Assembly: GCA_002702725.1 (NCBI GenBank)
Contig: PABE01000050.1
Span: 1 to 44,760 of the forward strand
Direction of reading: 5' to 3'
Source: Porticoccaceae bacterium
GTDB lineage: Bacteria > Pseudomonadota > Gammaproteobacteria > Pseudomonadales > Porticoccaceae
DNA length: 44,760 nt
The notes below the pieces were generated by a model. The model ran no database searches, was not told the origin of the DNA, and saw only the letters and a program-made list of their open reading frames with translations. Shown piece after piece: positions 1-9,466 of this stretch (its first letter is position 1; each line of letters opens with the position of its first letter). The translations under genes and the position numbers were made by a program.

Positions 1-94
1 GCTACGCTCACCCCTTCGGGGCCGCCCTGCGGGCGTTCTGCGCTCGCAAGCTCGCTTGTGCCGCGGCGCTACGCGCCTCGCAATGACGGGAATC
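1..94. repeat. Partial dispersed palindromic repeat at window edge
   Basis: The right part (about 62-90) matches the right arm of the repeat family seen at 3270-3303 and 9393-9432, ending in the shared CTCGCAATGACGGG. The left part holds small GC-rich hairpins such as the CCCC-TTC-GGGG type at 11-21. It lies just downstream of the merR-like gene, so it could act as a transcription end, but there is no clear T-run. The copy is cut by the window edge. Confidence 0.55.
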
Positions 95-104
95 AGCAAT
101 ACCC

Positions 105-461
105 TCAGCGCTTGAGAATCTGCAGCAACTCCTCCAGCTCCATGCGCATCTGGCGGATGATCTGCTGGCTCTGGTTGATGTCGTCCCTGGCCTCGTCGCC
201 GGACAGCCGCTGGCGCGCGCCGCCGATGGTAAAGCCCTGCTCATACAACAGGCTGCGGATCTGGCGGATCATGATCACGTCATGGCGCTGGTAGTAGCGC
301 CGGTTGCCGCGGCGCTTGACCGGCTTGAGCTGGGGGAACTCCTGCTCCCAGTAGCGCAGCACGTGCGGTTTCACGCCGCACAGGTCGCTGACCTCGCCGA
401 TGGTGAAATAACGCTTGCCGGGGATCGGGGGCAGTTCGTCGTTATTGCTCGCTTCCAGCAT
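105..461 (-). CDS. MerR-family transcriptional regulator (downstream of ihfA)
   Basis: A 118-residue protein with a MerR-type winged helix-turn-helix at residues about 17-85 ([22 protein letters not shown], then the [13 protein letters not shown] wing segment) and a short C-terminal helix, residues about 95-118, that probably forms the dimer coiled coil. There is no ligand-binding or metal-binding C-terminal domain, so this is a small MerR protein of unknown signal. The same gene sits directly after ihfA in Pseudomonas and many other gammaproteobacteria. Its ATG overlaps the end of ihfA by 20 nt, which implies co-transcription and probable translational coupling. Its targets are not evident from the sequence. 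Confidence 0.9.
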   Translation of the reverse strand: MLEASNNDELPPIPGKRYFTIGEVSDLCGVKPHVLRYWEQEFPQLKPVKRRGNRRYYQRHDVIMIRQIRSLLYEQGFTIGGARQRLSGDEARDDINQSQQIIRQMRMELEELLQILKR

Positions 462-741
462 ACGCCTCCACCCTCGACTTGAGTTTCTGGCCGGGCCGGA
501 AGGTCACCACCCGCCGCGCGGTAATGGGAATCTCCTCGCCTGTCTTGGGGTTGCGGCCGGGACGCTGGTTCTTGTCGCGCAGGTCGAAATTGCCGAACCC
601 GGACAGCTTGACCTGATGGCCGCTTTCGAGGGCAAGCCGCACCTCCTCGAAAAACATCTCCACCAGTTCCTTGGCCTCGCGTTTGTTCAGACCCAATTCT
701 TCGAAAAGTCGTTCTGCCAGATCCGCCTTCGTCAACGCCAT
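442..741 (-). CDS. ihfA: Integration host factor alpha subunit
   Basis: A 99-residue HU/IHF-fold protein. It forms a heterodimer with IhfB (also in this window, at 42448-42768) that bends DNA sharply at specific sites and assists transcription, recombination and replication. The N-terminal helical body ([16 protein letters not shown]) is followed by the DNA-intercalating beta arm with the family signature RNPKTGE at about residues 65-71. The length is normal for IhfA. The gene starts 4 nt after the pheT stop codon, which keeps the conserved order pheS-pheT-ihfA; the pheT end supplies the GAGAG-rich region in front of the ATG. Confidence 0.97.
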   Translation of the reverse strand: MALTKADLAERLFEELGLNKREAKELVEMFFEEVRLALESGHQVKLSGFGNFDLRDKNQRPGRNPKTGEEIPITARRVVTFRPGQKLKSRVEAYAGSEQ

Positions 742-745
742 CGCT

Positions 746-3127
746 CTACTCTCTCAAGCTAGCTCCGAGATCCCGTTGCAGGGCCGTTGTCACTTCGTCG
801 ACGACCGCCTGCACGTCCTGATCGGTTAGTGTGCGTGAAGAATCCTGTAGAATCAAGCCTAAAGCGATGCTTTTTCGACCCGTTTCTACACCCTTGCCCT
901 GGTAAACGTCAAACAGACGCAATTCCTTTAGCCACGCACCGGCGCTGTCACGCACCCGAGCGGCGATTTCGCCCGCCGGGACCGCCTCATCGACCAGCAG
1001 CGCCAGGTCGCGGCGGATGGCCGGGTAACGGGAAATGGGCTCAAAACTCGCCTTGCGGCCTGCCGTCACTGCGGCAATTTCCAGTTCGAACAATTGGGTA
1101 TCGGCAGGTAGTTCGAGTTCTTCTGCATGTCCTGGATGCAGGGTACCCAACCAACCCACCGGCCGGCCGTCGCGCAGGATACGGGCCGAGCGCCCGGGAT
1201 GCAGCGCCGGATGCTGCGCAGCCTCGAACGCGAAACCCTCGAAGCAGCCACCCAGACGCAGCAGTGCCTCCAGGTCGGCCTTGGCGTCGAAGAAATCCAG
1301 GCCTGCGTTCGCCGCGCCCCACTGCTCCGGCACCGGCCGCCCGCAGGCCACAGCAGCGATATATGATTCCTGTTTTATTTCATTATCTTGCCGAATAAAG
1401 TTAAGCCCTGACTCGAAAAGTCGAACCCGCTCCTGCTGGCGTCGCAGATTGTGTCCGAGCGCCCCGAGCAGGCCCGGCCAGAGCGAACTGCGCATGACGG
1501 CCAGATCGGCCGAAAGGGGGTTGGCCAATGGAATGGCCGCACGCTCCGGGTCCAGTCGCGCCTGCAGCGCAGCGTCGACAAAGCTGTAGGTGATGGCCTC
1601 CTGATAGCCGCGCTCGACCAGGCTCAGGCGCAGTCGGCTGAGCGTCACCTGCTCCTCGCGCTGCGGCGTCATCTGCAGCCGCCCGGCCGGGGCCCGGCTG
1701 GGCAGCCGGTTGTAGCCATGGACGCGGCCCAACTCCTCAATCAGATCGGCCTCGATGGTCAGATCGAAACGGTGGCTGGGCGGCGTCACCGACCAGTTTT
1801 CCCGCTCGGCATCCACGGCGCAGCCCAGGCCTTCCAGTATCCCGGCCACATCGGCGGCCTTCAACTCGAAGCCGAGCAGGCGCCGGATGCGCTCGCTACG
1901 CAGCCGGATGGCCGGTCGCCGCGGCAGGTGGGCGTCGCTGGTCACCTCGATCACCGGCCCGGGCCGGCCGCCGCAGATGGCAAGCAGCAGCTGCGTGGCC
2001 CGATCCAGCGCCCGGAGTTGGAGTTCCGGATCCACACCGCGCTCGAAGCGGTAGGAAGAGTCCGTCTGCAGCCCGTAGGCGCGGGCACGACCGGCGATAT
2101 GAAGGGGATCGAAGAAGGCGCACTCCAGGAACAGGTCCCGGGTGGCATCCCCAACGCCGGAGGCCTCGCCGCCCATCACCCCGGCCAGGGCCAGCGGTCC
2201 GTTGCCATCGGCAATGACCAGGGAGTCGGCATCCAACTCCACCTCGCGGCCGTCCAGCAGCACCAGCCGCTCACCGGGACGGGCGAAGCGCACCTCGATC
2301 CCGTCCTGCAGCCGCGCCAGGTCGAAACCGTGCATGGGCTGACCGAGTTCCAGCAGCACATAGTTGGTGACGTCAATCACCGGCCCCAGCGGGCGGATGC
2401 CGCCGCGGCGCAGTCGTTCCTGCATCCACAATGGGGTGACCGCCTCCGGGTCGATGGCGCGGATCACCCGGCCCAGGTAACGCGGACAGGCCGCCGGCTC
2501 CGCCACCGTCACCGGGAAGCGGTCTTCGACGGCCGCCGTGACCGGCTCGATGGCGGGCGGGGTCAGGTCGCAGTCATTGAGCAGCGCCACCTCGCGGGCG
2601 ATGCCGGCCATGCCCAGGCAGTCGCCGCGGTTGGGGGTGAGGTCAACCTCGATGATGTTGTCGTCGAGTTGCAGATAGTCGCGGATATCGGCGCCCACCG
2701 GGGCATCGGCCGGTAGCGCCATCAGCCCGGCATGTTCCTCGGACAGGCCCAGTTCGCGCGCCGAGCACAGCATGCCGAATGACTCCACTCCGCGCAGCTT
2801 GGCCTTCCTGATCTTCAGCCCGCCGGGCAGTTTCCCGCCGACCAGGGCCACCGGGGCGCGCATGCCCTGATGCACATTGGGCGCCCCGCAGACGATCTGC
2901 AGTGGATCACCGCCCTGCCCGGCCTCGACCCGGCATACGCGCAGCTTGTCGGCGTCCGGGTGCGGCACGACCTCGAGCACTTCGCCGACGACCACCGACT
3001 CGAACTCGCCGGCGGCCGGCTCGATCGAGTCGACCTCCAGCCCGGCCATGGTCAACTGCTCGGCCAGCTCCTTCGTGCCGACCGGCGGATCCACCCATTC
3101 ACGCAACCACTGCTCGCTGACTTTCAT
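746..3127 (-). CDS. pheT: Phenylalanyl-tRNA synthetase beta subunit
   Basis: A 793-residue protein, full length for bacterial PheT (E. coli about 795). With PheS it forms the alpha2beta2 enzyme that attaches phenylalanine to tRNA-Phe in the cytoplasm. The N-terminal EMAP-like tRNA-binding domain is at about residues 40-150, followed by the B3/B4 editing region and the B5 domain. The C-terminal anticodon-binding FDX-ACB domain starts near residue 700 ([19 protein letters not shown]). The reading frame is intact. It is separated from pheS by 243 nt of nested palindromic repeats, an unusually large gap for this normally tight pair, and runs into ihfA with a 4-nt gap. Confidence 0.97.
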   Translation of the reverse strand: MKVSEQWLREWVDPPVGTKELAEQLTMAGLEVDSIEPAAGEFESVVVGEVLEVVPHPDADKLRVCRVEAGQGGDPLQIVCGAPNVHQGMRAPVALVGGKLPGGLKIRKAKLRGVESFGMLCSARELGLSEEHAGLMALPADAPVGADIRDYLQLDDNIIEVDLTPNRGDCLGMAGIAREVALLNDCDLTPPAIEPVTAAVEDRFPVTVAEPAACPRYLGRVIRAIDPEAVTPLWMQERLRRGGIRPLGPVIDVTNYVLLELGQPMHGFDLARLQDGIEVRFARPGERLVLLDGREVELDADSLVIADGNGPLALAGVMGGEASGVGDATRDLFLECAFFDPLHIAGRARAYGLQTDSSYRFERGVDPELQLRALDRATQLLLAICGGRPGPVIEVTSDAHLPRRPAIRLRSERIRRLLGFELKAADVAGILEGLGCAVDAERENWSVTPPSHRFDLTIEADLIEELGRVHGYNRLPSRAPAGRLQMTPQREEQVTLSRLRLSLVERGYQEAITYSFVDAALQARLDPERAAIPLANPLSADLAVMRSSLWPGLLGALGHNLRRQQERVRLFESGLNFIRQDNEIKQESYIAAVACGRPVPEQWGAANAGLDFFDAKADLEALLRLGGCFEGFAFEAAQHPALHPGRSARILRDGRPVGWLGTLHPGHAEELELPADTQLFELEIAAVTAGRKASFEPISRYPAIRRDLALLVDEAVPAGEIAARVRDSAGAWLKELRLFDVYQGKGVETGRKSIALGLILQDSSRTLTDQDVQAVVDEVTTALQRDLGASLRE

Positions 3128-3171
3128 TGTTTATCTTCTACTGATCAGAATTTTCATGCCCTGGCGATTTT

Positions 3172-3357
3172 AACGCAGAGGACGCAGAGACGCAGAGGCG
3201 CAAAGAAACAGCATATAAAGTCATTGCGAGCGCAGCGTGGCAATCTCTTGAAGTTGGAGAAAACATTGAGAGATTGCCGCGTCGCTACGCTCCTCGCAAT
3301 GACGAGCATTTAATACTCTGCGTCTTTGCGCCTCTGCGTCTCTGCGCCCTCTGCGTT
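3172..3357. repeat. Nested inverted repeats between pheS and pheT
   Basis: The outer arms are 3172-3205 and 3324-3357, 34 nt each and complementary with one mismatch; they are built from short ACGCAGAG-like units. Inside them is a second, unrelated inverted pair: 3221-3248 and 3270-3303, sharing TCATTGCGAG and GGCAATCTCT. The element therefore folds as a palindrome within a palindrome. It sits inside the pheST transcription unit and would be transcribed as a long hairpin. Confidence 0.85.
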
Positions 3358-3370
3358 CCCGCCGTCATAC

Positions 3371-4534
<1,164 letters not shown>

Positions 4535-4590
4535 AAATCAGCCCAACCTGCCAGCTTCCTCCCCCATCAAGGGAGGGGAAATGAATGCTT

Positions 4591-4627
4591 AAAGAAAAAA
4601 GGGAAGGCACTGCCGGCCTTCCCTTTT
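4591..4627 (-). terminator. Intrinsic terminator after rplT
   Basis: On the minus strand a GGGAAGGC / GCCTTCCC stem is followed by a run of T broken by one C. It lies about 50 nt downstream of the rplT stop codon. A matching A-run on the other side would also give U residues on the plus strand, but no plus-strand gene reads into it. It either ends the thrS-rplT operon or acts as an attenuator ahead of pheST. Confidence 0.85.
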
Positions 4628-4675
4628 TGACTTGCTTCTCTTTTACGACGCGTGGCCGCGAAAGAGCTTGCGGCC

Positions 4676-5035
4676 TTACGCCGCCAGGCTGGCCTTGGCC
4701 TGTTCGGCGATCTTCGCGAAGGCGGCCTTGTCCTGCACGGCGATGTCGGCCAGCACCTTGCGGTCGATCTCGATCTCGGCCTTCTTCAGGCCGTTAATCA
4801 GCCGGCTGTAGGACAGGCCGTTCTCGCGGGCCGCGGCATTGATGCGCGCGATCCACAGGGCGCGGAACTGACGCTTGCGCTGACGGCGGTCGCGGTAGGC
4901 GTACTGGCCGGCCTTGATGACGGCCTGCTTGGCCACGCGGAAGACCTTGCGGCGGGCACCGTAGTAGCCCTTGGCCTTCTTCATGATCTTGTTGTGACGC
5001 TTGCGGGCGATCACACCACGTTTGACTCGTGCCAT
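4676..5035 (-). CDS. rplT: 50S ribosomal protein L20
   Basis: A 119-residue, strongly basic protein with the typical start [29 protein letters not shown] and the conserved [20 protein letters not shown] segment. It binds 23S rRNA early in assembly of the large subunit. In E. coli L20 also represses its own operon (rpmI-rplT) by binding mRNA; the same order is present here, so that control is possible but not shown. The ATG has GGGAGG about 7 nt upstream. It is 17 nt from rpmI, and a strong intrinsic terminator follows. Confidence 0.98.
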   Translation of the reverse strand: MARVKRGVIARKRHNKIMKKAKGYYGARRKVFRVAKQAVIKAGQYAYRDRRQRKRQFRALWIARINAAARENGLSYSRLINGLKKAEIEIDRKVLADIAVQDKAAFAKIAEQAKASLAA

Positions 5036-5052
5036 GGCTGATTACCTCCCGC

Positions 5053-5250
5053 TCACTTGAAGGGCAGCATCTGTTTGACTGCCGCCACATCCGCTTCGTG
5101 GATGTAGGCAGGGCTGCCGAGCTGACGCTTCCGCTTGCTGCTTTTCTTGGTCAGGATATGACGGCGATGCGACTGGAATCGTTTGAAACCGCCCTTGGCC
5201 GTCCGCTTGAAGCGCTTCGCGGCGCCCCGGTTGGACTTCATCTTCGGCAT
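5053..5250 (-). CDS. rpmI: 50S ribosomal protein L35
   Basis: A 65-residue basic protein beginning [20 protein letters not shown] and ending in the usual [10 protein letters not shown]-like tail, full length for L35. The open frame continues 25 codons further upstream into the infC-rpmI gap, but the conserved N terminus fixes the start at 5250. It lies between infC and rplT, the standard order, and is probably translated in coordination with rplT. Confidence 0.97.
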   Translation of the reverse strand: MPKMKSNRGAAKRFKRTAKGGFKRFQSHRRHILTKKSSKRKRQLGSPAYIHEADVAAVKQMLPFK

Positions 5251-5321
5251 GTGAATGCACTCCGTATTTGCAGGTCGCCTGCGGCGCCTGGAACATTGAA
5301 CAAAAGCGATCGTGGGATCGC

Positions 5322-5840
5322 TCACTTTTTCGGGGACATGACCATGACCATCTGGCGGCCTTCCATCTTCGGGAACTGCTCGACTGTGCCGTACTCTTCC
5401 AGGTCGTTCTTGACCCGTTCCAGCAAGTCGCGCCCGAGATCCTGGTGCGCCATCTCACGGCCACGAAAGCGCAGGGTCACCTTGACCCTGTCCCCTTCCT
5501 CTAGGAAACGTATCAGGTTGCGGAGTTTGACCCGATAATCCCCTATGTCGGTGCCAGGCCGGAACTTGATCTCCTTGACCTGGACCTGCTTCTGCTTCTT
5601 CCTGGCGGACTGTTGCTTCTTCTGCTGATCGAACCGGAACTTGCCATAATCCATCAGGCGGCATACGGGAGGCTCGGCGTTGGGCGAGATCTCCACCAGA
5701 TCGAGGCTGGCCTCGTCGGCCATCTCCAGGGCCCTGGCGATGGGCACCACGCCGATCTGTTCACCGTCCTCTGCGACCAGCCGCACTTCCTGTGCCGTTA
5801 TCTTTTCGTTGATCCGGTGCTGCTCTTTTGGTTTAGCGAT
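5322..5840 (-). CDS. infC: Translation initiation factor IF-3, AUC start codon
   Basis: A 172-residue IF-3 that keeps the 30S subunit free and checks initiator tRNA and start codon. Conserved segments include [33 protein letters not shown] and [11 protein letters not shown]. The frame has a GTG at 5786, but starting there would delete the conserved N terminus. Upstream in frame the codons [20 protein letters not shown] follow an ATC at 5838-5840, with GGAGG 8 nt in front of it and the thrS stop 3 nt before. IF-3 genes are known to use AUU/AUC/AUA starts so that the factor represses its own synthesis; this is the AUC form. An automatic call at GTG would be 18 residues short. Confidence 0.95.
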   Translation of the reverse strand: MAKPKEQHRINEKITAQEVRLVAEDGEQIGVVPIARALEMADEASLDLVEISPNAEPPVCRLMDYGKFRFDQQKKQQSARKKQKQVQVKEIKFRPGTDIGDYRVKLRNLIRFLEEGDRVKVTLRFRGREMAHQDLGRDLLERVKNDLEEYGTVEQFPKMEGRQMVMVMSPKK

Positions 5841-5843
5841 ATC

Positions 5844-7778
5844 TCAGTCCTCCACGTGCATAACAATTCGGCCATGGCTGCTCACCTCGGCGGCGAGACG
5901 TTCTGCGAACGTCTCCAGGGACATGGTGCCCAGATCCTTGCCGCCGCGCGTACGCACAGCCACGGTACCGGTTTCTGCCTCGCGGTCCCCGATGACCAGC
6001 AGGTAGGGGACACGCTGCAGTGTGTGCTCGCGGATTTTAAAGCCGATCTTTTCGTTTCTCAAGTCGGAAATGACCCGGATACCCTGATTTTGCAGGAATT
6101 CTTCCGCCTGGCGCACAAAACCCGCCTGACGGTCGGTGATATTGAGCAAAACCGCCTGTACCGGGGCCAGCCAGGTGGGGAATCTGCCCTCGTAGTGCTC
6201 GATCAGGATGCCGATGAAGCGCTCCAGCGAGCCCAGGATGGCCCGGTGCAGCATGACCGGGACCTGCTTGCTGCCATCCTCGGCGATATAGGCGGCCCCC
6301 AGCCGGGCCGGCATGGAGAAATCCAGCTGGATGGTGCCCAGCTGCCAGACCCGGTTGAGGCAGTCCCGCAGCGAGAACTCGATCTTGGGGCCGTAGAAGG
6401 CGCCCTCGCCCGGCTGCAGCTCCCAGTCCAGATGCTTGTGGTTGAGCGCATCCTCCAGGGCCTGCTCGGCCTTGTCCCACAGGGTGTCGTCGCCGACCCG
6501 CTGCTCGGGCCGGGTGGAGAGCTTGATCAGCACCTCCTCGAAGCCGAAGTCGCGGTAGACCTCGAACAGCAGGTCGATGAAGGCCGAGACCTCCTCCAGG
6601 ATCTGGGACTCGGTGCAGAAGATATGGGCGTCGTCCTGGACGAAGCCGCGCACCCGCATCAGGCCGTGCAGGGTGCCGGAGGGTTCGTTGCGGTGGCAGG
6701 AGCCGAACTCGGCCAGGCGCAGCGGCAGGTCGCGGTAGCTCTTCAGGCCGTGGTTGTAGATCTGGATGTGGGCCGGGCAGTTCATCGGTTTGACCGCGTA
6801 GTCACGGTTCTCCGAATGGGTGGTGAACATCATGTCCTGGAATTTCTCCCAGTGCCCGGACTTCTCCCACAGCGTGCGGTCGATCACCGAGGGGGTATGC
6901 ACCTCCTGGTAGCCGTGGCGGCGCAGCTTGTCGCGGATGTAGTCCTGGATGCCCAGGTAGACCTGCCAGCCGCGGTCGTGCCAGAACACCATGCCCGGGG
7001 CCTCTTCCTGGGTATGGAACAGGTCCATGGCCTTGCCCAGTTTGCGGTGGTCGCGCTTCTCGGCCTCCTCCAGGCGCTTGAGATAGGCCTTGAGCTCCTT
7101 CTTGTCGCGCCAGGCGGTGCCGTAGATGCGCTGCAGCATCTCGTTGTTCGAGTCCCCGCGCCAGTAGGCGCCGGCCAGCTTGGTCAGCTTGAAGCCCTGG
7201 CCGAGCCGGCCGGTGCTGGGCAGGTGCGGCCCGCGGCAGACGTCGAACCAGTCACCCTGGCGGTAGACCGAAATGGCCTCACCCTCGGGAATGTCGCGGA
7301 TGATCTCGGCCTTGTATTTCTCGCCGATGGACTCGAAGGTGCGGATGGCCTCCTCGCGGTCCCAGACCTCGCGCTGGATGGGCAGGTCGCGCTTGACGAT
7401 ATCCTGCATCCGCGCCTCGATCTGCTTGAGGTCCTCGGGGGTGAAGGGCTCGTCGCGGGCGAAGTCGTAGTAGAAGCCGTCCTCGATGGCCGGGCCGATG
7501 GTGACCTGGGTGCCGGGGTAGAGTTCCTGCACGGCCTGGGCCATGACATGGGCGGCATCGTGGCGCAGCAGTTCCAGGGCGTCCTCGTCCCGGCTGGTGA
7601 CGATGGCCAGTTCGGCGTCCTGGTCTATAGTGTGACTGAGATCGACCATACGGCCGTCGACCCTGCCGGCCAGGGCGGCCTTGGCCAGACCGGGGCCGAT
7701 GTCGGCGGCGACGTCCCCGACGCTCACCGGGTGCTCGTAACTGCGCTGACTGCCATCGGGAAGGGTGATCGTGGGCAT
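5844..7778 (-). CDS. thrS: Threonyl-tRNA synthetase
   Basis: A 644-residue class II synthetase, normal length. An N-terminal TGS domain (residues about 1-62, PTITLPDGS) is followed by the editing domain with the histidine motif [11 protein letters not shown], and by the catalytic core with the zinc-ligand segment [10 protein letters not shown] and motif 2 around [15 protein letters not shown]. Motif 3 is [10 protein letters not shown], and a C-terminal anticodon-binding domain ends the protein. The frame runs on upstream into tRNA-Val, but the start at 7778 has GGAG 8 nt before it and matches the family N terminus. It is preceded by a terminator for tRNA-Val, so it should have its own promoter in the short gap, which I could not define. 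Confidence 0.97.
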   Translation of the reverse strand: MPTITLPDGSQRSYEHPVSVGDVAADIGPGLAKAALAGRVDGRMVDLSHTIDQDAELAIVTSRDEDALELLRHDAAHVMAQAVQELYPGTQVTIGPAIEDGFYYDFARDEPFTPEDLKQIEARMQDIVKRDLPIQREVWDREEAIRTFESIGEKYKAEIIRDIPEGEAISVYRQGDWFDVCRGPHLPSTGRLGQGFKLTKLAGAYWRGDSNNEMLQRIYGTAWRDKKELKAYLKRLEEAEKRDHRKLGKAMDLFHTQEEAPGMVFWHDRGWQVYLGIQDYIRDKLRRHGYQEVHTPSVIDRTLWEKSGHWEKFQDMMFTTHSENRDYAVKPMNCPAHIQIYNHGLKSYRDLPLRLAEFGSCHRNEPSGTLHGLMRVRGFVQDDAHIFCTESQILEEVSAFIDLLFEVYRDFGFEEVLIKLSTRPEQRVGDDTLWDKAEQALEDALNHKHLDWELQPGEGAFYGPKIEFSLRDCLNRVWQLGTIQLDFSMPARLGAAYIAEDGSKQVPVMLHRAILGSLERFIGILIEHYEGRFPTWLAPVQAVLLNITDRQAGFVRQAEEFLQNQGIRVISDLRNEKIGFKIREHTLQRVPYLLVIGDREAETGTVAVRTRGGKDLGTMSLETFAERLAAEVSSHGRIVMHVED

Positions 7779-7821
7779 GCTGCTCTCCAGTGGTGACCGA
7801 TACGAGGGGCCACATGATTTA

Positions 7822-7852
7822 TTAAAAAAGGGACAGACCGGGCATCTGTCCC
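7822..7852 (-). terminator. Intrinsic terminator after tRNA-Val
   Basis: On the minus strand the stem GGGACAG / CTGTCCC (7846-7852 with 7830-7836) is followed by six T (7824-7829). It lies 17 nt beyond the CCA end of tRNA-Val and about 45 nt ahead of the thrS start, so it separates the tRNA unit from thrS. Confidence 0.88.
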
Positions 7853-7868
7853 CTGTTCGATCAGGATT

Positions 7869-7945
7869 TGGTAGGCGCGATTGGACTCGAACCAACGACC
7901 CCCACCATGTCAAGGTGGTGCTCTAACCAACTGAGCTACGCGCCT
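7869..7945 (-). tRNA. tRNA-Val (GAC anticodon)
   Basis: A cloverleaf of 77 nt including an encoded CCA. The acceptor AGGCGCG pairs with CGCGCCT, the D arm contains TAGCTCAGTTGGTTAGAGC, and the anticodon loop TTGACAT carries GAC between CCACC and GGTGG. The T arm contains GGTTCGAGTCC. It lies directly upstream of thrS on the same strand and has its own promoter and terminator. Confidence 0.97.
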
Positions 7946-7958
7946 GTCGAGCGCGCAT

Positions 7959-7987
7959 ACTCTACAGGAAGCCGCGGCAAAATCCAA
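7959..7987 (-). promoter_or_regulatory. Probable sigma-70 promoter of tRNA-Val
   Basis: On the minus strand TTGGAT (7982-7987) and TAGAGT (7959-7964) are separated by exactly 17 bp. The -10 ends 13 nt before the tRNA 5' end, and the short GC-rich stretch between (GCGCGC) resembles the stringent discriminator of stable RNA promoters. Confidence 0.6.
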
Positions 7988-8084
7988 TACAGAATGGCCC
8001 GCGAACAAGGTCCTTGTCCGTTTCCGGCCGCAGATGAGGGAAAAACCCGGCCCGGGGTTGCGAACCCGGATTTCGTGGACTTTA

Positions 8085-8138
8085 CTTAGACCAATTCTAA
8101 GCTCAGGTCTGAGCAGCCGCCGGGGGAGGCGGCTGTGG
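8085..8138 (+). promoter_or_regulatory. Adjacent palindromes and leader hairpin ahead of the peroxidase operon
   Basis: CTTAGA-CCAAT-TCTAAG (8085-8101) is a perfect inverted repeat with 6-bp arms and a 5-bp centre. It is immediately followed by GCTCA-GGTC-TGAGC (8101-8114) and then by a GC-rich hairpin, CAGCCGCC/GGCGGCTG (8114-8121 with 8128-8135). The first palindrome has operator-like size. The hairpin lacks a T-run and probably lies in the 5' leader. The regulator is not identified. Confidence 0.45.
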
Positions 8139-8172
8139 ACCCGTCGCAACAATAAACAAGGAGGACAATGCC

Positions 8173-9312
8173 ATGCTTCAGAAGCTACCCACAGTCGGCG
8201 CCCTGAGCCTGGCCCTGTTGTGCGGTCCGCTGCCCGCACTCGGGGAAACGCCGCTGGGCCTGCCGCCGGTGCCCATTCCGGCCGACAATCCGCAGACACC
8301 GGCCAAGATCGAACTGGGCGACCGGCTGTTCAACGATGTGCGCTTCAGCGCCGACGGCAAGGTCAGCTGCGCCACCTGCCACGACCCGTCCAAGGCCTTC
8401 ACCGACAATAAGCCGGTCTCGGAGGGCTTCAAGGGCCTGAAGGGCACCCGCAACGCCCCCACGGTCATCAATGCCGCCTATATGGAGACCCAGTTCTGGG
8501 ACGGACGCGAGCCGAGCCTGGAGGCCCAGTCCCTGCAGCCCCCCATCAACCCGGTCGAGGGCGGTCTGGAGAACCATGACCCGATCCTGAAGACCATCCG
8601 CAACGACCCGCAGTACGTCAAGGCCTTCCGCGAGGTGTTCCAGGTGAGCCCGGACGAGATCACCATGGACCATGTCGCCAAGGCCATCGCCAGCTTCGAA
8701 CGCACTCAGATCGCCGGCAACTCGCCCTTCGACCGCTGGTATTTCGGCGGTGAGGAAGACGCCATGAGCGAGGCCCAGGTCCGCGGCTTCCAGGTCTTCG
8801 TCGGCCAGGGGCGGTGCGTGTCCTGCCACCAGGTCGAGCAGACCCAGGCGCTGTTCACCGACAACCGCTTCCACAACATCGGCGTCGGCTTCAAGAACAT
8901 CCAGGGCCGGGTCGCCGAAATCGCCGAGAAATTCCTCCAGGCCAAGGCCGAGGGCGCGGACGTGGACAAGACCGTGCTGACCGATCCGGATGCCTCGGAA
9001 CTGGGCCGCTTCGCTGTCAGCGAGGACATGACCGACATCGCCGCCTTCAAGACCCCGACCCTGCGCAACATCGAACTGACTGCGCCCTACATGCATGACG
9101 GCAGCCAGGAGACCCTGGAGGACATGGTCGAGTTCTACAACAACGGCGGCCGGGTGAACCCGGACGACCCGGTCTCACCCTTCCTCAGCGGCGGCATCCG
9201 CCCGCTCGACCTGTCGGATCAGCAGAAGGAGGACCTGATCGCCTTCCTCAAGGCGCTCACCAGTCCGAGCGTGGCTGCCGCCACCAAGTCCGCCGCCAAT
9301 AACGCACAGTGA
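8173..9312 (+). CDS. Di-haem cytochrome c peroxidase / MauG-family protein
   Basis: A 379-residue periplasmic protein with a signal peptide (residues 1-24, cleavage near ALG-E). Two haem c sites are visible: CATCH at residues 66-70 in the N-terminal domain and CVSCH at 215-219 in the C-terminal domain. The conserved APYMHDG segment, with Met307 as likely distal ligand of the second haem, follows. Bacterial CcpA-type enzymes reduce hydrogen peroxide with electrons from small cytochromes, while MauG relatives oxidise partner proteins; the sequence alone does not separate these. The start has GGAGG 8 nt upstream. It is the first gene of a plus-strand cluster with a Tat metallophosphoesterase and a mono-haem cytochrome, the latter a plausible electron donor. 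Confidence 0.9.
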   Translation: MLQKLPTVGALSLALLCGPLPALGETPLGLPPVPIPADNPQTPAKIELGDRLFNDVRFSADGKVSCATCHDPSKAFTDNKPVSEGFKGLKGTRNAPTVINAAYMETQFWDGREPSLEAQSLQPPINPVEGGLENHDPILKTIRNDPQYVKAFREVFQVSPDEITMDHVAKAIASFERTQIAGNSPFDRWYFGGEEDAMSEAQVRGFQVFVGQGRCVSCHQVEQTQALFTDNRFHNIGVGFKNIQGRVAEIAEKFLQAKAEGADVDKTVLTDPDASELGRFAVSEDMTDIAAFKTPTLRNIELTAPYMHDGSQETLEDMVEFYNNGGRVNPDDPVSPFLSGGIRPLDLSDQQKEDLIAFLKALTSPSVAAATKSAANNAQ

Positions 9313-9340
9313 TGGAGCTCCTGAGCAATTCAGATATTTC

Positions 9341-9432
9341 CGTCATTGCGAGCGAAGCGTGGCAATCTCGTAATGCGGAATCGGCCGGTAGGAGATTGCC
9401 GCGTCGCTCCGCTCCGCTCCTCGCAATAACGG
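9341..9432. repeat. Palindromic repeat inside the peroxidase operon
   Basis: Arms 9341-9368 and 9393-9432 belong to the CATTGCGAGCG...GGCAATCT family also found at 3221-3303, 1-94 and 40107-40142. The right arm carries a small tandem expansion of a GCTCC unit. It fills the gap between the peroxidase and the metallophosphoesterase genes, so the transcript would carry a large hairpin there. Confidence 0.8.
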
Positions 9433-9466
9433 ATCAAACAGAGGTTCCTAAGGAGGGATAAGCACC

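Noticed and set aside
3172-3357. Short repeated units (ACGCAGAG, CACGGAAA, CCCTCTCCC) as a possible CRISPR array
   Set aside because: Units are arranged as inverted arms, not regularly spaced direct repeats with unique spacers, and no cas genes are present.
5613-7796. Very long plus-strand open frame (727 codons) opposite thrS; similar ones opposite uvrB (11545-13413), pheT (1451-2716) and rpsA (42796-44562)
   Set aside because: They are antisense shadows of GC-rich real genes: composition rich in Gly, Ala, Leu, Val, Asp, His without motifs, no ribosome site, and the opposite strand encodes full-length conserved proteins.
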